The notes below the pieces were generated by a model, which was not told where the DNA came from, did no database searches, and saw only the letters and a program-made list of their open reading frames with translations. From Betaproteobacteria bacterium UBA6910 (lineage in GTDB: Bacteria; Pseudomonadota; Gammaproteobacteria; Burkholderiales; UBA6910), in assembly GCA_002451065.1 (NCBI GenBank), contig DKBC01000137.1, positions 1 to 23,521 on the forward strand: a stretch of DNA of 23,521 nucleotides. Reading direction: 5' to 3'. This document shows positions 1 to 7,259 of this stretch, piece by piece. The position numbers were made by a program, and so were the translations under genes. Numbering within the stretch: the first letter of the stretch is position 1; every line of letters starts with the position of its first letter.

Positions 1-114
1 GTACATCGTGCCGATGTCCTTGTGATTGGTGGTGGTGACCCAGCGCATCAGCCCGGCGGGGTGATGCTCGTGCTCGTCGTGACCGTGGCCGTGGGTATCG
101 ATGACTGCGCTCAT
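1..114 (-). CDS. coxA: cytochrome c oxidase subunit I, N-terminal fragment (partial)
   Basis: Only the first 38 codons are present; the gene runs off the left edge of the window. The product would be the heme-copper catalytic subunit of the aa3-type terminal oxidase, an inner-membrane proton pump. The visible N-terminus has a His/Asp/Glu-rich leader ([11 protein letters not shown]) followed by [15 protein letters not shown], the hallmark sequence just before the first membrane helix of subunit I. The ATG at 114 is preceded by AGGAG six bases upstream. It lies 24 bases after the coxB stop on the same strand, the usual coxB-coxA order, so the two are probably co-transcribed. Family assignment is secure; nothing can be said about the catalytic residues, which lie outside the window. 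Confidence 0.93.
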   Translation of the reverse strand, partial: MSAVIDTHGHGHDEHEHHPAGLMRWVTTTNHKDIGTMY

Positions 115-138
115 GCGTTTCTCCTGGAGATCTGTTCT

Positions 139-1254
139 TTACTTGCGCGCCGCTTTGACTTCTGCCGGCTGCACCGCATCGCCCGTCTTGTTGCCCCAGG
201 CGTTGCGCTCGTAGGTAATCACGGCGGCGAGGTCGGTGTCCGAAAGCTGTTTGCCAAAGGCCGCCATGGCGGTGCCGGGCTTGCCCTCGAGCACGATGGC
301 GATATGCGCGCCCTTGTCGCCGGTCGCGAGCTTGGAGCCGTCCAGGGCCGGGAAGGCCGGCGGCAGCCCCTTGCCGGTCGCCTGATGGCAGGCGGCGCAG
401 TTGGCGGCGTACACCTTCTCGCCGCGGGCTTGCAGTTCCGCCGTGGTCCACTGCTTGTTCGGATCTTCGGCGGCCGCGGCCGTCTTCTTTTTCTGTTCGG
501 CCACCCACTGGGTGTATTTTTCCGCCGAAACGACTTCGACGACGATGGGCATGAAGCCGTGGTCCTTGCCGCACAACTCTGCGCACTGGCCGCGGTAGAC
601 GCCGGGCTTTTCTGCGCGGAACCAGGTGTCCCGGATGAAGCCCGGAATCGCGTCCTGCTTGGCCCCCAGGGCCGGGACCCACCACGAATGAATCACGTCG
701 GCGGCGGTGACAAGGATGCGGATCTTCTTGCCGGCGGGAACCACCACCGGGTTGTCCACCTCCAGCAGGTAATTCGGGCCCTTGGGCTCGATGCCCATGA
801 TCTGGGCGCGGGGCGTGGCGAGGGCGCTGGTGAAGCCGATGCCCTCGTTCAGGTAGTCATAGCTCCAGGCCCACTGCAGGCCAGTGGCCTTGATGGTGAC
901 GTCCGCCGCCGAGGTGTCCTTCATGTCGATCACCACCTTGGTGGCGGGATAGGCCATGCCGATGAGGATGAAAAACGGCACCACCGTCCACAGCACCTCC
1001 ACCGTGGTGTTCTCGTGGAAATGAGCGGCCTTGTGGCCCACCGACTTGCGGTGCCGGAACACGGCGTAGAACATGAACGCGAACACGCCGACAAAGATGA
1101 CGACACAGATGACGAGAATGAGCGTGTGCAGATCGAAGATGCGCTCCGCGATCGGCGTCTGCGGCGCCTGAAGGTTGAGCTTGTATTCGCTCATGGCAAG
1201 CGCAGGATACAGAGCCAGCGCGGCCGCCGCCGCAATCTTCCTGAGTGCTGTCAT
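139..1254 (-). CDS. coxB: cytochrome c oxidase subunit II with fused cytochrome c domain
   Basis: This 371-residue subunit accepts electrons at the CuA centre and passes them to subunit I. After a signal-like N-terminus (about residues 1-22) come two membrane helices (about 44-66 and 86-107) and a periplasmic cupredoxin domain. The CuA ligands are His189, Cys224, Glu226, Cys228, His232 and Met235. A C-terminal extension carries a heme c site, CAACH at 286-290, with Met330 in TAMAAFG as probable axial ligand. This makes it the caa3-like fused form, about 100 residues longer than plain CoxB. The ATG at 1254 is preferred over one 30 bases upstream because a GGGGGA ribosome site precedes it. It follows the DUF2244 gene by 26 bases and precedes coxA by 24. 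Confidence 0.95.
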   Translation of the reverse strand: MTALRKIAAAAALALYPALAMSEYKLNLQAPQTPIAERIFDLHTLILVICVVIFVGVFAFMFYAVFRHRKSVGHKAAHFHENTTVEVLWTVVPFFILIGMAYPATKVVIDMKDTSAADVTIKATGLQWAWSYDYLNEGIGFTSALATPRAQIMGIEPKGPNYLLEVDNPVVVPAGKKIRILVTAADVIHSWWVPALGAKQDAIPGFIRDTWFRAEKPGVYRGQCAELCGKDHGFMPIVVEVVSAEKYTQWVAEQKKKTAAAAEDPNKQWTTAELQARGEKVYAANCAACHQATGKGLPPAFPALDGSKLATGDKGAHIAIVLEGKPGTAMAAFGKQLSDTDLAAVITYERNAWGNKTGDAVQPAEVKAARK

Positions 1255-1280
1255 GCTTCCCCCAATCGATTCGTAACTGT

Positions 1281-1754
1281 TCAACCGTCGCTCAGCGCGC
1301 GCCTCAAGTCGCGCGCCAACCGTGCGCGCTCGAAATCGGTGAGATGGCGCCCGAAAGGGACCTCACGGCCGTGGGAGCGCAACGCCAGCCGGCTGTGCCC
1401 GCTCACCGGATCGGCAGCCATGACCACCCGGGCCCAGTGCCGGTCAAGCCGGAAGCGCTCGAGGCGCATGCTCTCGAAGGCTTCCACGGTCACCGAGTCC
1501 CCTTCTACGGTGAGCTGCTCGAAATCCCCCGCGTGCCTTTCCACCCAGTTGAAAGCCAAGTAAAGGGCCGCCATCTCAAGCCCGGCGAACGGCAAGATTG
1601 GCCAGGCCCCAAGCAGGGCGAATCCTGACGCAATTCCCAGGGAAACAGCAAAGATGAGCGCAAACGCGACCCGCCGGCCACCGGGGGTAAGGGAGCAATT
1701 CGGTTTCGCGGTAAACGAAAACTGCACCGCGCCCGCCGGTCCTGCCAACGCCAT
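1281..1754 (-). CDS. DUF2244 family membrane protein upstream of coxB
   Basis: The 157-residue protein has two adjacent hydrophobic segments (about residues 28-49 and 51-70) followed by a cytoplasmic domain with the pattern ERHAGDFEQL, then a mixed beta region ending in ARLARDLRRAL. This layout (short N-terminus, helical hairpin, soluble beta domain) is that of the DUF2244 family, small proteins of unknown biochemical function often found just ahead of coxB in proteobacteria. The N-terminal FTAKPNCSLTP is also typical. The gene starts the oxidase operon here, 26 bases before coxB, which suggests a role in oxidase biogenesis or membrane placement, but that is inference from position only. The ribosome site before the ATG at 1754 is weak (AGGA about 12-15 bases upstream). 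No convincing promoter was seen in the 161 bases ahead of it. Confidence 0.82.
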   Translation of the reverse strand: MALAGPAGAVQFSFTAKPNCSLTPGGRRVAFALIFAVSLGIASGFALLGAWPILPFAGLEMAALYLAFNWVERHAGDFEQLTVEGDSVTVEAFESMRLERFRLDRHWARVVMAADPVSGHSRLALRSHGREVPFGRHLTDFERARLARDLRRALSDG

Positions 1755-1876
1755 ACTGGACTGTTCCTGCCTGTTTTGCCGAGTAATTTAGTCGTGTAAC
1801 GGCAGGCGCAAAGTTAGCACACGGGGCCCCGCCAGCGCAAGAAAAGAAGGCCGGGATGCGACATTGACTTGAATCA

Positions 1877-1891
1877 GCAAAACCCTTTTGC
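1877..1891. repeat. perfect 6-bp inverted repeat after bioD
   Basis: GCAAAA and TTTTGC flank a 3-base centre, 24 bases beyond the bioD stop and about 120 bases ahead of the DUF2244 start. It could be a weak transcript-end hairpin for the biotin operon or a binding site upstream of the oxidase operon. The stem is AT-rich and has no U-tract on either side, so it is not a classical intrinsic terminator. Confidence 0.35.
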
Positions 1892-1915
1892 CTCCTGCGG
1901 TTGGCGCCAGACTCC

Positions 1916-2611
1916 TCACCCCTCAAGTAGCGCATCGAGGCGAAGGAAATGGGCTGCTGTTGCGGGGTCCGGTGATCCGAGCCAGGGCAGGCGGCCGAAT
2001 AACGGGCACCCGAGACGGGCTTCCAGGGTTATCACGTTGGCTTCGCGCTCCAGCATGGCGGTATCCATTTCGTTGGCGACCCATCCTCCGAGACGCAGCC
2101 CCAGGTCGCGCACGGCCTCGGCAGTGAGGATGGCGTGGTTCAGGCAGCCAAGGCGCAGAGCCACCACCAGTATTACCGGCAGCCCGAGATCACGGGCCAG
2201 GTCCCCCATGTCCTCCCGCTCATTGAGCGGGACCCGAATCCCGCCCGCCCCCTCCACTACGACCCGGTCGGCACCGGCGCGCAACTTCTCGAAGGCGGCG
2301 ACCATGACGGGAATCTCGATGCGTACGCCCTCGCGCTGGGCGGCCAGATGCGGGGCAATGGCTGGCTCGAAGCGGTAGGGGTTCACCCACTCGCGCCGTG
2401 CGGCGACGTTGCCCGCCGCCAGCAGCGCTTCCACGTCCTCCCACCTTCCGCCCTCGGCCCCGGCGGCGACCGGCTTCATTCCCACCACGCGCTCGCCCCG
2501 GGCGCCAAGCGCGTGCAGCAGCGCGCACGCCACCAGCGTCTTGCCTACCCCGGTGTCGGTGCCGGTGACGAAAAAGCCGCGGACGCTGGGCGATTGCGAG
2601 CGCTGAATCAC
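1916..2611 (-). CDS. bioD: dethiobiotin synthetase
   Basis: BioD closes the ureido ring: it carboxylates 7,8-diaminopelargonate with CO2 and ATP to give dethiobiotin, in the cytoplasm. The 231-residue product has the family's P-loop GTDTGVGKT at residues 17-25 (Lys24), the MKPVAAG stretch carrying Lys46, and the VVEGAGGIRVPL motif around Glu120. Length matches the usual 220-240. The start chosen is a GTG at 2611 whose last two bases overlap the bioC stop (GTGA), so translation is probably coupled to bioC. An in-frame ATG further upstream would lie deep inside bioC and add 51 residues of low-complexity sequence, so it was rejected. It is the last gene of the bioBFHCD series. Confidence 0.93.
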   Translation of the reverse strand: MIQRSQSPSVRGFFVTGTDTGVGKTLVACALLHALGARGERVVGMKPVAAGAEGGRWEDVEALLAAGNVAARREWVNPYRFEPAIAPHLAAQREGVRIEIPVMVAAFEKLRAGADRVVVEGAGGIRVPLNEREDMGDLARDLGLPVILVVALRLGCLNHAILTAEAVRDLGLRLGGWVANEMDTAMLEREANVITLEARLGCPLFGRLPWLGSPDPATAAHFLRLDALLEG

Positions 2612-3489
2612 GTGCGCGCCCCCGGCCGGATCTCGATCACGGGCCGGCCCTTGGGGCTGCGCCGGGGCTCGGGCTTCCAGGCGTGGCCGTAAACCACCTC
2701 GAAGGTGACCGGCAAACGCCCCCCGCGCCTGATCGCCTCCAGGCGCGCCAACGCCCGTGCCCATCCGGCCTTTCCCATGAGCCCGCGGCGGCGGCCCGCG
2801 GTGACATTGTGAGCGCCCAGTGCCTTCAGGTCGCGCATTACGGCGACCGGCTCGGTGTAAGTCATGGTGATGACCTCCATGTCCATCACCGGCGTGGCGA
2901 AGCCCGCGCGAACCAGCAGGTCGCCAACGTCATGCATGTCGATGAACCGGTTGACATGGGTATAAGCGTCGGCGCCGCCGAACGCCGCCCGCAGCTCCTT
3001 GAGGGTGTCGGGGCCGAAGGTGCTGAACATGAACAGGCCGCCCGGCGCCAGGACCCTTTGCACCTCGGCAAAGGTGCGGGAGAGATCTCCGCACCACTGC
3101 AGCATCAGGTTAGACCACACCATTGCCGCCCAGGCGCTGCGGACCGGAAGCGTGTCGACGTCGCCGCACACCCGGATTGTCCGTTCCGGCCTACCAAGCA
3201 GCGCTTGCCACCAGGCCCTTTCCTCCCGGGAGCGCACCAGCATGGCGTGGGCGATATCGAGGGCAACGACCGTCGCTTTCGGGTATCGCTGCCGGAGCCG
3301 CCGCGTCCCGAACCCGGTGCCCGAGCCGGCATCGAGAATGGCCGTGGGCTGGTGGCGGATGTAGTCCAGCCGCGAGAGCATGCGCGTGCAGATTTCCCGC
3401 TGCAGCACCGCGGCGTCGTCGTAGGTGGCCGCCGCCCGTTCGAAGGCTCTCCGCACCTGGCACTTTTCCGCCATGCTCCGCTCATCCAT
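2608..3489 (-). CDS. bioC: malonyl-ACP O-methyltransferase
   Basis: BioC methylates the free carboxyl of malonyl-ACP with S-adenosylmethionine, disguising it so that fatty acid synthesis can extend it to pimeloyl-ACP methyl ester. The 293-residue protein begins with the family's RRAFERAAATYDDAAVLQRE region (residues 13-32), followed by SAM-binding motif I, ILDAGSGTGFG, at 51-61. Further on are LPVRSAWAAMVWSNLMLQWC and the FSTFGPDTLKELR block typical of BioC. The ATG at 3489 overlaps the end of bioH by 8 bases and has GGAG ten bases upstream. A second ATG at 3474 would remove five residues and is possible. It ends in a 4-base overlap with bioD. Confidence 0.93.
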   Translation of the reverse strand: MDERSMAEKCQVRRAFERAAATYDDAAVLQREICTRMLSRLDYIRHQPTAILDAGSGTGFGTRRLRQRYPKATVVALDIAHAMLVRSREERAWWQALLGRPERTIRVCGDVDTLPVRSAWAAMVWSNLMLQWCGDLSRTFAEVQRVLAPGGLFMFSTFGPDTLKELRAAFGGADAYTHVNRFIDMHDVGDLLVRAGFATPVMDMEVITMTYTEPVAVMRDLKALGAHNVTAGRRRGLMGKAGWARALARLEAIRRGGRLPVTFEVVYGHAWKPEPRRSPKGRPVIEIRPGART

Positions 3490-4252
3490 GGGAGAGGAAC
3501 TCCGAAATCGAGGATACGAACGTCGCCGGGTTCGACAGGAATGGCGCATGAGCACAGCCGGGGAGCAGGGCAATGCGCGCGTTGCCCAGATTCTTGCTGA
3601 GCCAGCGGCCGGCGGCAGGCGGCGTTACCAGGTCCCGCTCCCCGTGAATCAGCAGCGTGGGCTGCGCAATGCCCTCCACTTCGCGGCGCAGGTCGGTGGC
3701 CAGGAGGATGCCGAGGCCCGCCTTGAGCGTCTCCAATACGGGGCGTCCCCGCTCGAACAGTCGGGCCCGCAGCGTCTGGATCAGGACCCGCGCCTGGTCG
3801 TTTCCCCGAGCCTGAAGCGCGAGGAAGCGATTGAGCGTGCCTTCGTAATCCCGCTCCAGGTCCCCGCTGAACGCCTCCAGCACCTCTCGCTCCACTCCAA
3901 ACGGCCAGTCCCCCTCGCGCAAGAAGCGCGGCGTCGCGGAAACCAGAACCAGGCGCGAAACTCTGCCGGGATGGTCGAGGGCCATGCGCATGGCGCCGTG
4001 CGCTCCCAGGGACCAGCCGCACACCGCAGCCCGCGCCGGGATGACCTCGGCAACCGCTGTGGCCAGGGATTCCAGCGAGGCGCCGGTCAGCGGCGGGCTG
4101 CGCCCGTGTCCGGGGAGGTCCACGATGTGCAGGCGGAAACGGCGCGCCAGTTCCTGCACCACGCCTCCCCAGACGCCGCCATGCATGGCCCAGCCGTGGA
4201 CCAGCGCCAGGTCCGGGCCTGTGCCGATGCGTTCGACGTGAAGCATGGTCAT
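3482..4252 (-). CDS. bioH: pimeloyl-ACP methyl ester carboxylesterase
   Basis: BioH removes the methyl group from pimeloyl-ACP methyl ester, ending chain extension and releasing the BioF substrate. The 256-residue alpha/beta hydrolase has the oxyanion region HGWAMHGGVW near residue 19, the nucleophile elbow GWSLG with Ser81, Asp207 in GERDLVTP and His235 in CAHAPF. These positions match the catalytic triad of characterised BioH proteins. Length is also typical. The ATG at 4252 lies 19 bases after the bioF stop, and a second ATG two codons on is equally possible. The 8-base overlap with bioC supports coupled expression. Position in the cluster next to bioC separates it from generic esterases of the same fold. 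Confidence 0.93.
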   Translation of the reverse strand: MTMLHVERIGTGPDLALVHGWAMHGGVWGGVVQELARRFRLHIVDLPGHGRSPPLTGASLESLATAVAEVIPARAAVCGWSLGAHGAMRMALDHPGRVSRLVLVSATPRFLREGDWPFGVEREVLEAFSGDLERDYEGTLNRFLALQARGNDQARVLIQTLRARLFERGRPVLETLKAGLGILLATDLRREVEGIAQPTLLIHGERDLVTPPAAGRWLSKNLGNARIALLPGCAHAPFLSNPATFVSSISEFLSHG

Positions 4253-4271
4253 GGATCGCCGGCGCCAGGGT

Positions 4272-5423
4272 TCATGCGATCGCCCGCAATGCGCTTACCA
4301 GCGCCTCCACGTCCTCCCTCGTATGGTCGGCGGAGAGCGAGATGCGCAGCCGCGCGGCGCCCCGCGGCACGGTGGGCGGCCGGATCGCCGGCACCAGAAT
4401 CCCCCGCCCTCGCAGCGCGTCGCTCGCTCTCACCGCTTCCCGGCTTTCGCCGATCAGCAAGGGCTGGATCGGGGTTTCCGAAGGCAGCAGCTTCCAGGGC
4501 AGCACCTCCAGGTCGCTCTTGAGCCGCGCGATCAACTCCCGCAGCCGCGCCCGGCGCCACGCTTCGCTTCGCACGAGATCCAGGCTGCGCCGAAGGGCAT
4601 GGGCCAGGAAGGGCGGCGTCGCGGTGGTGTAGACATAGGTGCGGGCCCGCTGGCAGAGGTATTCCACCAGGTCGCCCGCGCCGGCGACAAACGCGCCAAA
4701 CACTCCGGCCGCCTTGCCCAGGGTGCCCATATAAATGATCCTTGGGGAGCGCAACCGGAAATGAGACAGGGAGCCGCGCCCGTCCTCTCCCAGCACGCCG
4801 AAGCCGTGGGCATCGTCCACCAGCAGCCAGGCGCCGTGACGCTCGCAGAGCGCCGCCAGTTCCGGCAGCGGGGCCATGTCTCCGTCCATGCTGAATACCG
4901 CGTCGGTGATTACCAGCCGGCGTTTCGCCCGGGACTTGGCGAGCCGGTTCTCCAGGGCCTCGAGATCGAGGTGGGGGTAACGCACCAGGCTGGCCCGGGA
5001 CATGATTGCGGCATCATTGAGCGACGCGTGGTTCAGCCGATCGCCGAAGACCTCGGCGCCGCGGCCGGTCAGGGCGCTCACCACGCCGAGGTTGGCCATG
5101 TACCCGGTGGAAAACAGCAGGGCCCGGGGCATGCCCACGAATTCCGCCAGCGCCTGTTCCAGCCCGTGGTGCTCGGCATGGTGCCCGGTGATGAGGTGGG
5201 AGGCGCCGGCTCCCACGCCGAAGCGCGCCACGCCGGCCTGAACCGCCGCAATCAGTTCCGGGTGGTTGGCGAGTCCCAGGTAGTCGTTGCTGCAGAAGGC
5301 CAGGCATTGCCGACCTTCGACGACGACGCGGGCGCCCTGGGGGCTTTCGAGAACCCGGCGCCGACGCGCCAGGCCCGCGGCCTCGAGTTCCTCGAGCTCC
5401 GCGCGCAGGGGCGAGAAAGGCAT
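4272..5423 (-). CDS. bioF: 8-amino-7-oxononanoate synthase
   Basis: BioF condenses pimeloyl-ACP with L-alanine, releasing CO2, to form 8-amino-7-oxononanoate. It is a PLP-dependent alpha-oxoamine synthase of 383 residues. Visible motifs are FCSNDYLGLANHPEL (residues 43-57), GAGASHLITGHHAEHHGLE (71-89), the PLP-contacting LLVDDAHGFG (200-209, with Asp203 and His206) and MGTLGKAAG with the Schiff-base lysine Lys237. The ATG at 5423 is preceded by GAGAA-free sequence but fits the family N-terminus. It starts 40 bases after bioB, the longest gap within the cluster, and ends 19 bases before bioH. Length and motif order are complete, so the enzyme should be active. Confidence 0.95.
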   Translation of the reverse strand: MPFSPLRAELEELEAAGLARRRRVLESPQGARVVVEGRQCLAFCSNDYLGLANHPELIAAVQAGVARFGVGAGASHLITGHHAEHHGLEQALAEFVGMPRALLFSTGYMANLGVVSALTGRGAEVFGDRLNHASLNDAAIMSRASLVRYPHLDLEALENRLAKSRAKRRLVITDAVFSMDGDMAPLPELAALCERHGAWLLVDDAHGFGVLGEDGRGSLSHFRLRSPRIIYMGTLGKAAGVFGAFVAGAGDLVEYLCQRARTYVYTTATPPFLAHALRRSLDLVRSEAWRRARLRELIARLKSDLEVLPWKLLPSETPIQPLLIGESREAVRASDALRGRGILVPAIRPPTVPRGAARLRISLSADHTREDVEALVSALRAIA

Positions 5424-5463
5424 GATGCGATGGCGCGAAGCGGGAGCCGTTGCGCCGGGCGGG

Positions 5464-6462
5464 TCAGGCGTGGCCGCCGTCCATGGGCTTGAGCCCCAGC
5501 CGCTCGAACAGGGCCTGATCCCGTTCCACCTCCGGATTGCCCGTGGTAAGCAGCTTTTCGCCGTAAAAGATGGAATTGGCGCCGGCCAGGAAGCACAGCG
5601 CCTGCACCGCGTCCCCCAACTCCTGCCGGCCGGCCGACAGCCGCACCATGGCCTCGGGCATGGTGATGCGGGCCACGGCGATGGTGCGCACGAACTCCAG
5701 GGGATCCAGGACCGCGGCACCATGCAACGGCGTGCCCTCCACCTGTACCAGGCTGTTGACGGGCACCGACTCGGGATAGGGATCCAGGTTCGCCAGTTGC
5801 GCGATCAGCGCCGCCCGGTCCCGGCGCGACTCCCCCATGCCGACGATACCGCCGCTGCAGACATGAATGCCCGCGTCGCGCACCCGATCCAGGGTGTCCA
5901 GCCGGTCCTGGTAGTCCCGGGTGGAGATGATATTCCCGTAAAACTCCGGAGAGGTGTCGAGGTTGTGGTTGTAGTAATCCAGCCCCGCCGCCTTCAGCTG
6001 CTCGGCCTGGCCCTCCTTGAGCATGCCGAGGGTGACGCAGGTTTCGAGCCCGAGCGCGCTTACTGCCCTGACCATGGCCGAAACCTGGTCGATATCGCGC
6101 TGCTTGGGGCCGCGCCAGGCCGCCCCCATGCAGAAGCGGGTGGCGCCGCTGGCCTTGGCCTTGGCCGCGGCTTCCACCACCGTCTCCAGCGGCAGGGTTT
6201 CCTCGTCGGAGATCCCTGTCCCGTGGCGCTTGGATTGGGGGCAATAACCGCAGTCCTCGGGACAGCCCCCGGTCTTGATGGAAAGCAGGGTCGAGAGTTG
6301 CACGGCGTTGGGATCGTGGTGGGTCCGGTGCACCTGCTGAGCACGATAGAGCAGGTCGTTGAAAGGCAGCGCGAACAGGGCTTCCACCTGTTCCAACGAC
6401 CAGGGAGAGGTTCGGCCCTGATCCGCCGGGGATTCCGCCAAGGACGCAGCCATCTTGTTCAC
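5464..6462 (-). CDS. bioB: biotin synthase (radical SAM)
   Basis: BioB inserts sulfur into dethiobiotin to make biotin. It carries the radical-SAM cluster motif CPEDCGYC, whose three cysteines bind the [4Fe-4S] cluster, followed by QSKRHGTGI. The downstream motifs YYNHNLDT and [10 protein letters not shown], and a C-terminal region with [17 protein letters not shown], are those of BioB. The start is uncertain. A GTG at 6462 has GGAG nine bases upstream and is chosen here (332 residues). A GTG at 6477 would add five residues but lacks a ribosome site, and an ATG at 6453 would remove three. The gene leads the cluster and is divergent from the comF-type gene, with the shared control region between them. 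Confidence 0.94.
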   Translation of the reverse strand: MNKMAASLAESPADQGRTSPWSLEQVEALFALPFNDLLYRAQQVHRTHHDPNAVQLSTLLSIKTGGCPEDCGYCPQSKRHGTGISDEETLPLETVVEAAAKAKASGATRFCMGAAWRGPKQRDIDQVSAMVRAVSALGLETCVTLGMLKEGQAEQLKAAGLDYYNHNLDTSPEFYGNIISTRDYQDRLDTLDRVRDAGIHVCSGGIVGMGESRRDRAALIAQLANLDPYPESVPVNSLVQVEGTPLHGAAVLDPLEFVRTIAVARITMPEAMVRLSAGRQELGDAVQALCFLAGANSIFYGEKLLTTGNPEVERDQALFERLGLKPMDGGHA

Positions 6463-6512
6463 AAATCCGGGCTCCACTCGTTAATAATTGAAGAGATTGG
6501 ACAAACACGCGA

Positions 6513-6541
6513 ATCTTCGGGTTTTCTCCACCCCTTGTCAA
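6513..6541 (-). promoter_or_regulatory. candidate promoter for the bio cluster
   Basis: On the minus strand a perfect TTGACA (6536-6541) is followed 17 bases later by GAAGAT (6513-6518), a poor -10 hexamer with three matches to consensus. It lies about 50 bases upstream of the bioB start in the bioB/comF divergent region. No clear biotin-repressor palindrome was found beside it. Spacing is ideal but the -10 is weak, so this is tentative. Confidence 0.35.
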
Positions 6542-6558
6542 TTTTGAGCGGGGCGCCA

Positions 6559-7251
6559 TTGAACAGACGCTTACGGTTTGGGCTGGCCGCGATTCCCCGG
6601 GACTGCCTGCTCTGCGGCGCCGGCAGCGGCGGGAACGCCCTGTGCCGAGCTTGCCGGAACGCGCTTCCCCGGTTGCCCGCGGCCCGGTGCCCGATCTGCG
6701 CCGTTCCAACCACCGGGTCCGCGATTTGCGGCGCCTGTCTCGCCGACCCACCCTTTTTCCAGCGCACCCTGGCGGCGGTGGCATACCGCTTTCCCGTGGA
6801 TGCCCTGATTCAGGCATCCAAGTACGCCGGCGATCTCGGAGCGGGGCGGGCCCTCGGCGAGCTGTTGGCGGATGCGATTGCCGCCGATCCGGCGCCCGAC
6901 ATCATCGTTCCCATGCCGCTCCACCCGGCCCGACTCAAGCAACGCGGGTTCAATCAGGCGCTGGAAATCGCACGGCCATTGGCCTGGCGAACGGGTGCAT
7001 CGCTGGTCACGGACGCGTGCGCGAGGGTAAAGGACACACCGCCCCAGGCTTCTCTGCCCTGGAAAGAGCGCGAAAAGAACATCCGGAGCGCCTTCGCCTG
7101 CAGGAAGGATCTGTCCGGAAAGCGCATCGCCCTCGTGGACGATGTCATGACCACCGGCCACACCCTGAACGAGGCGGCTAAGGCGCTGAAAAAAGGGGGC
7201 GCTGCCCAGGTCCACGCCTGGGCCGTGGCCCGCACCCTCGGGGAGAACTGA
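6559..7251 (+). CDS. comF: ComF/GntX-family phosphoribosyltransferase-like protein
   Basis: The only plus-strand gene in the window encodes about 230 residues. The N-terminal part has four CxxC pairs (Cys16/19, 29/32, 44/47, 57/60), a probable double zinc-binding module. The C-terminal part is a type I phosphoribosyltransferase fold with the PRPP loop ALVDDVMTTGHT at 191-202 and the family block PMPLHPARLKQRGFNQA (118-134). This is the ComF/GntX family, linked to DNA uptake in competent bacteria; its biochemical reaction is not established. No ATG fits. A TTG at 6559 with a G-rich GAGCGGGG upstream is the best start, and another TTG at 6544 is possible. It is divergent from bioB and converges on mshN with an 8-base gap. 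Confidence 0.88.
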   Translation: MNRRLRFGLAAIPRDCLLCGAGSGGNALCRACRNALPRLPAARCPICAVPTTGSAICGACLADPPFFQRTLAAVAYRFPVDALIQASKYAGDLGAGRALGELLADAIAADPAPDIIVPMPLHPARLKQRGFNQALEIARPLAWRTGASLVTDACARVKDTPPQASLPWKEREKNIRSAFACRKDLSGKRIALVDDVMTTGHTLNEAAKALKKGGAAQVHAWAVARTLGEN

Positions 7252-7259
7252 CGCGCGGG

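Noticed and set aside
22..1563. Long open frame on the plus strand opposite coxB and DUF2244
   Set aside because: It is antisense to well-supported genes, rich in His/Arg/Gly as expected from reversed GC-rich codons, and shows no domain. Similar long plus-strand frames opposite bioC-bioH, mshL and the ligase-like gene were dismissed for the same reason.
1822..1831. Palindrome CGGGGCCCCG upstream of the DUF2244 gene
   Set aside because: A 10-base GC palindrome is unremarkable at this base composition and no promoter elements are placed around it.
6453..6463. TTGTTCACAA sequence at the bioB start as a biotin-repressor half site
   Set aside because: One half resembles the repressor motif, but no partner half is found at the 14-16 base spacing and the site lies inside or at the start of the coding region.
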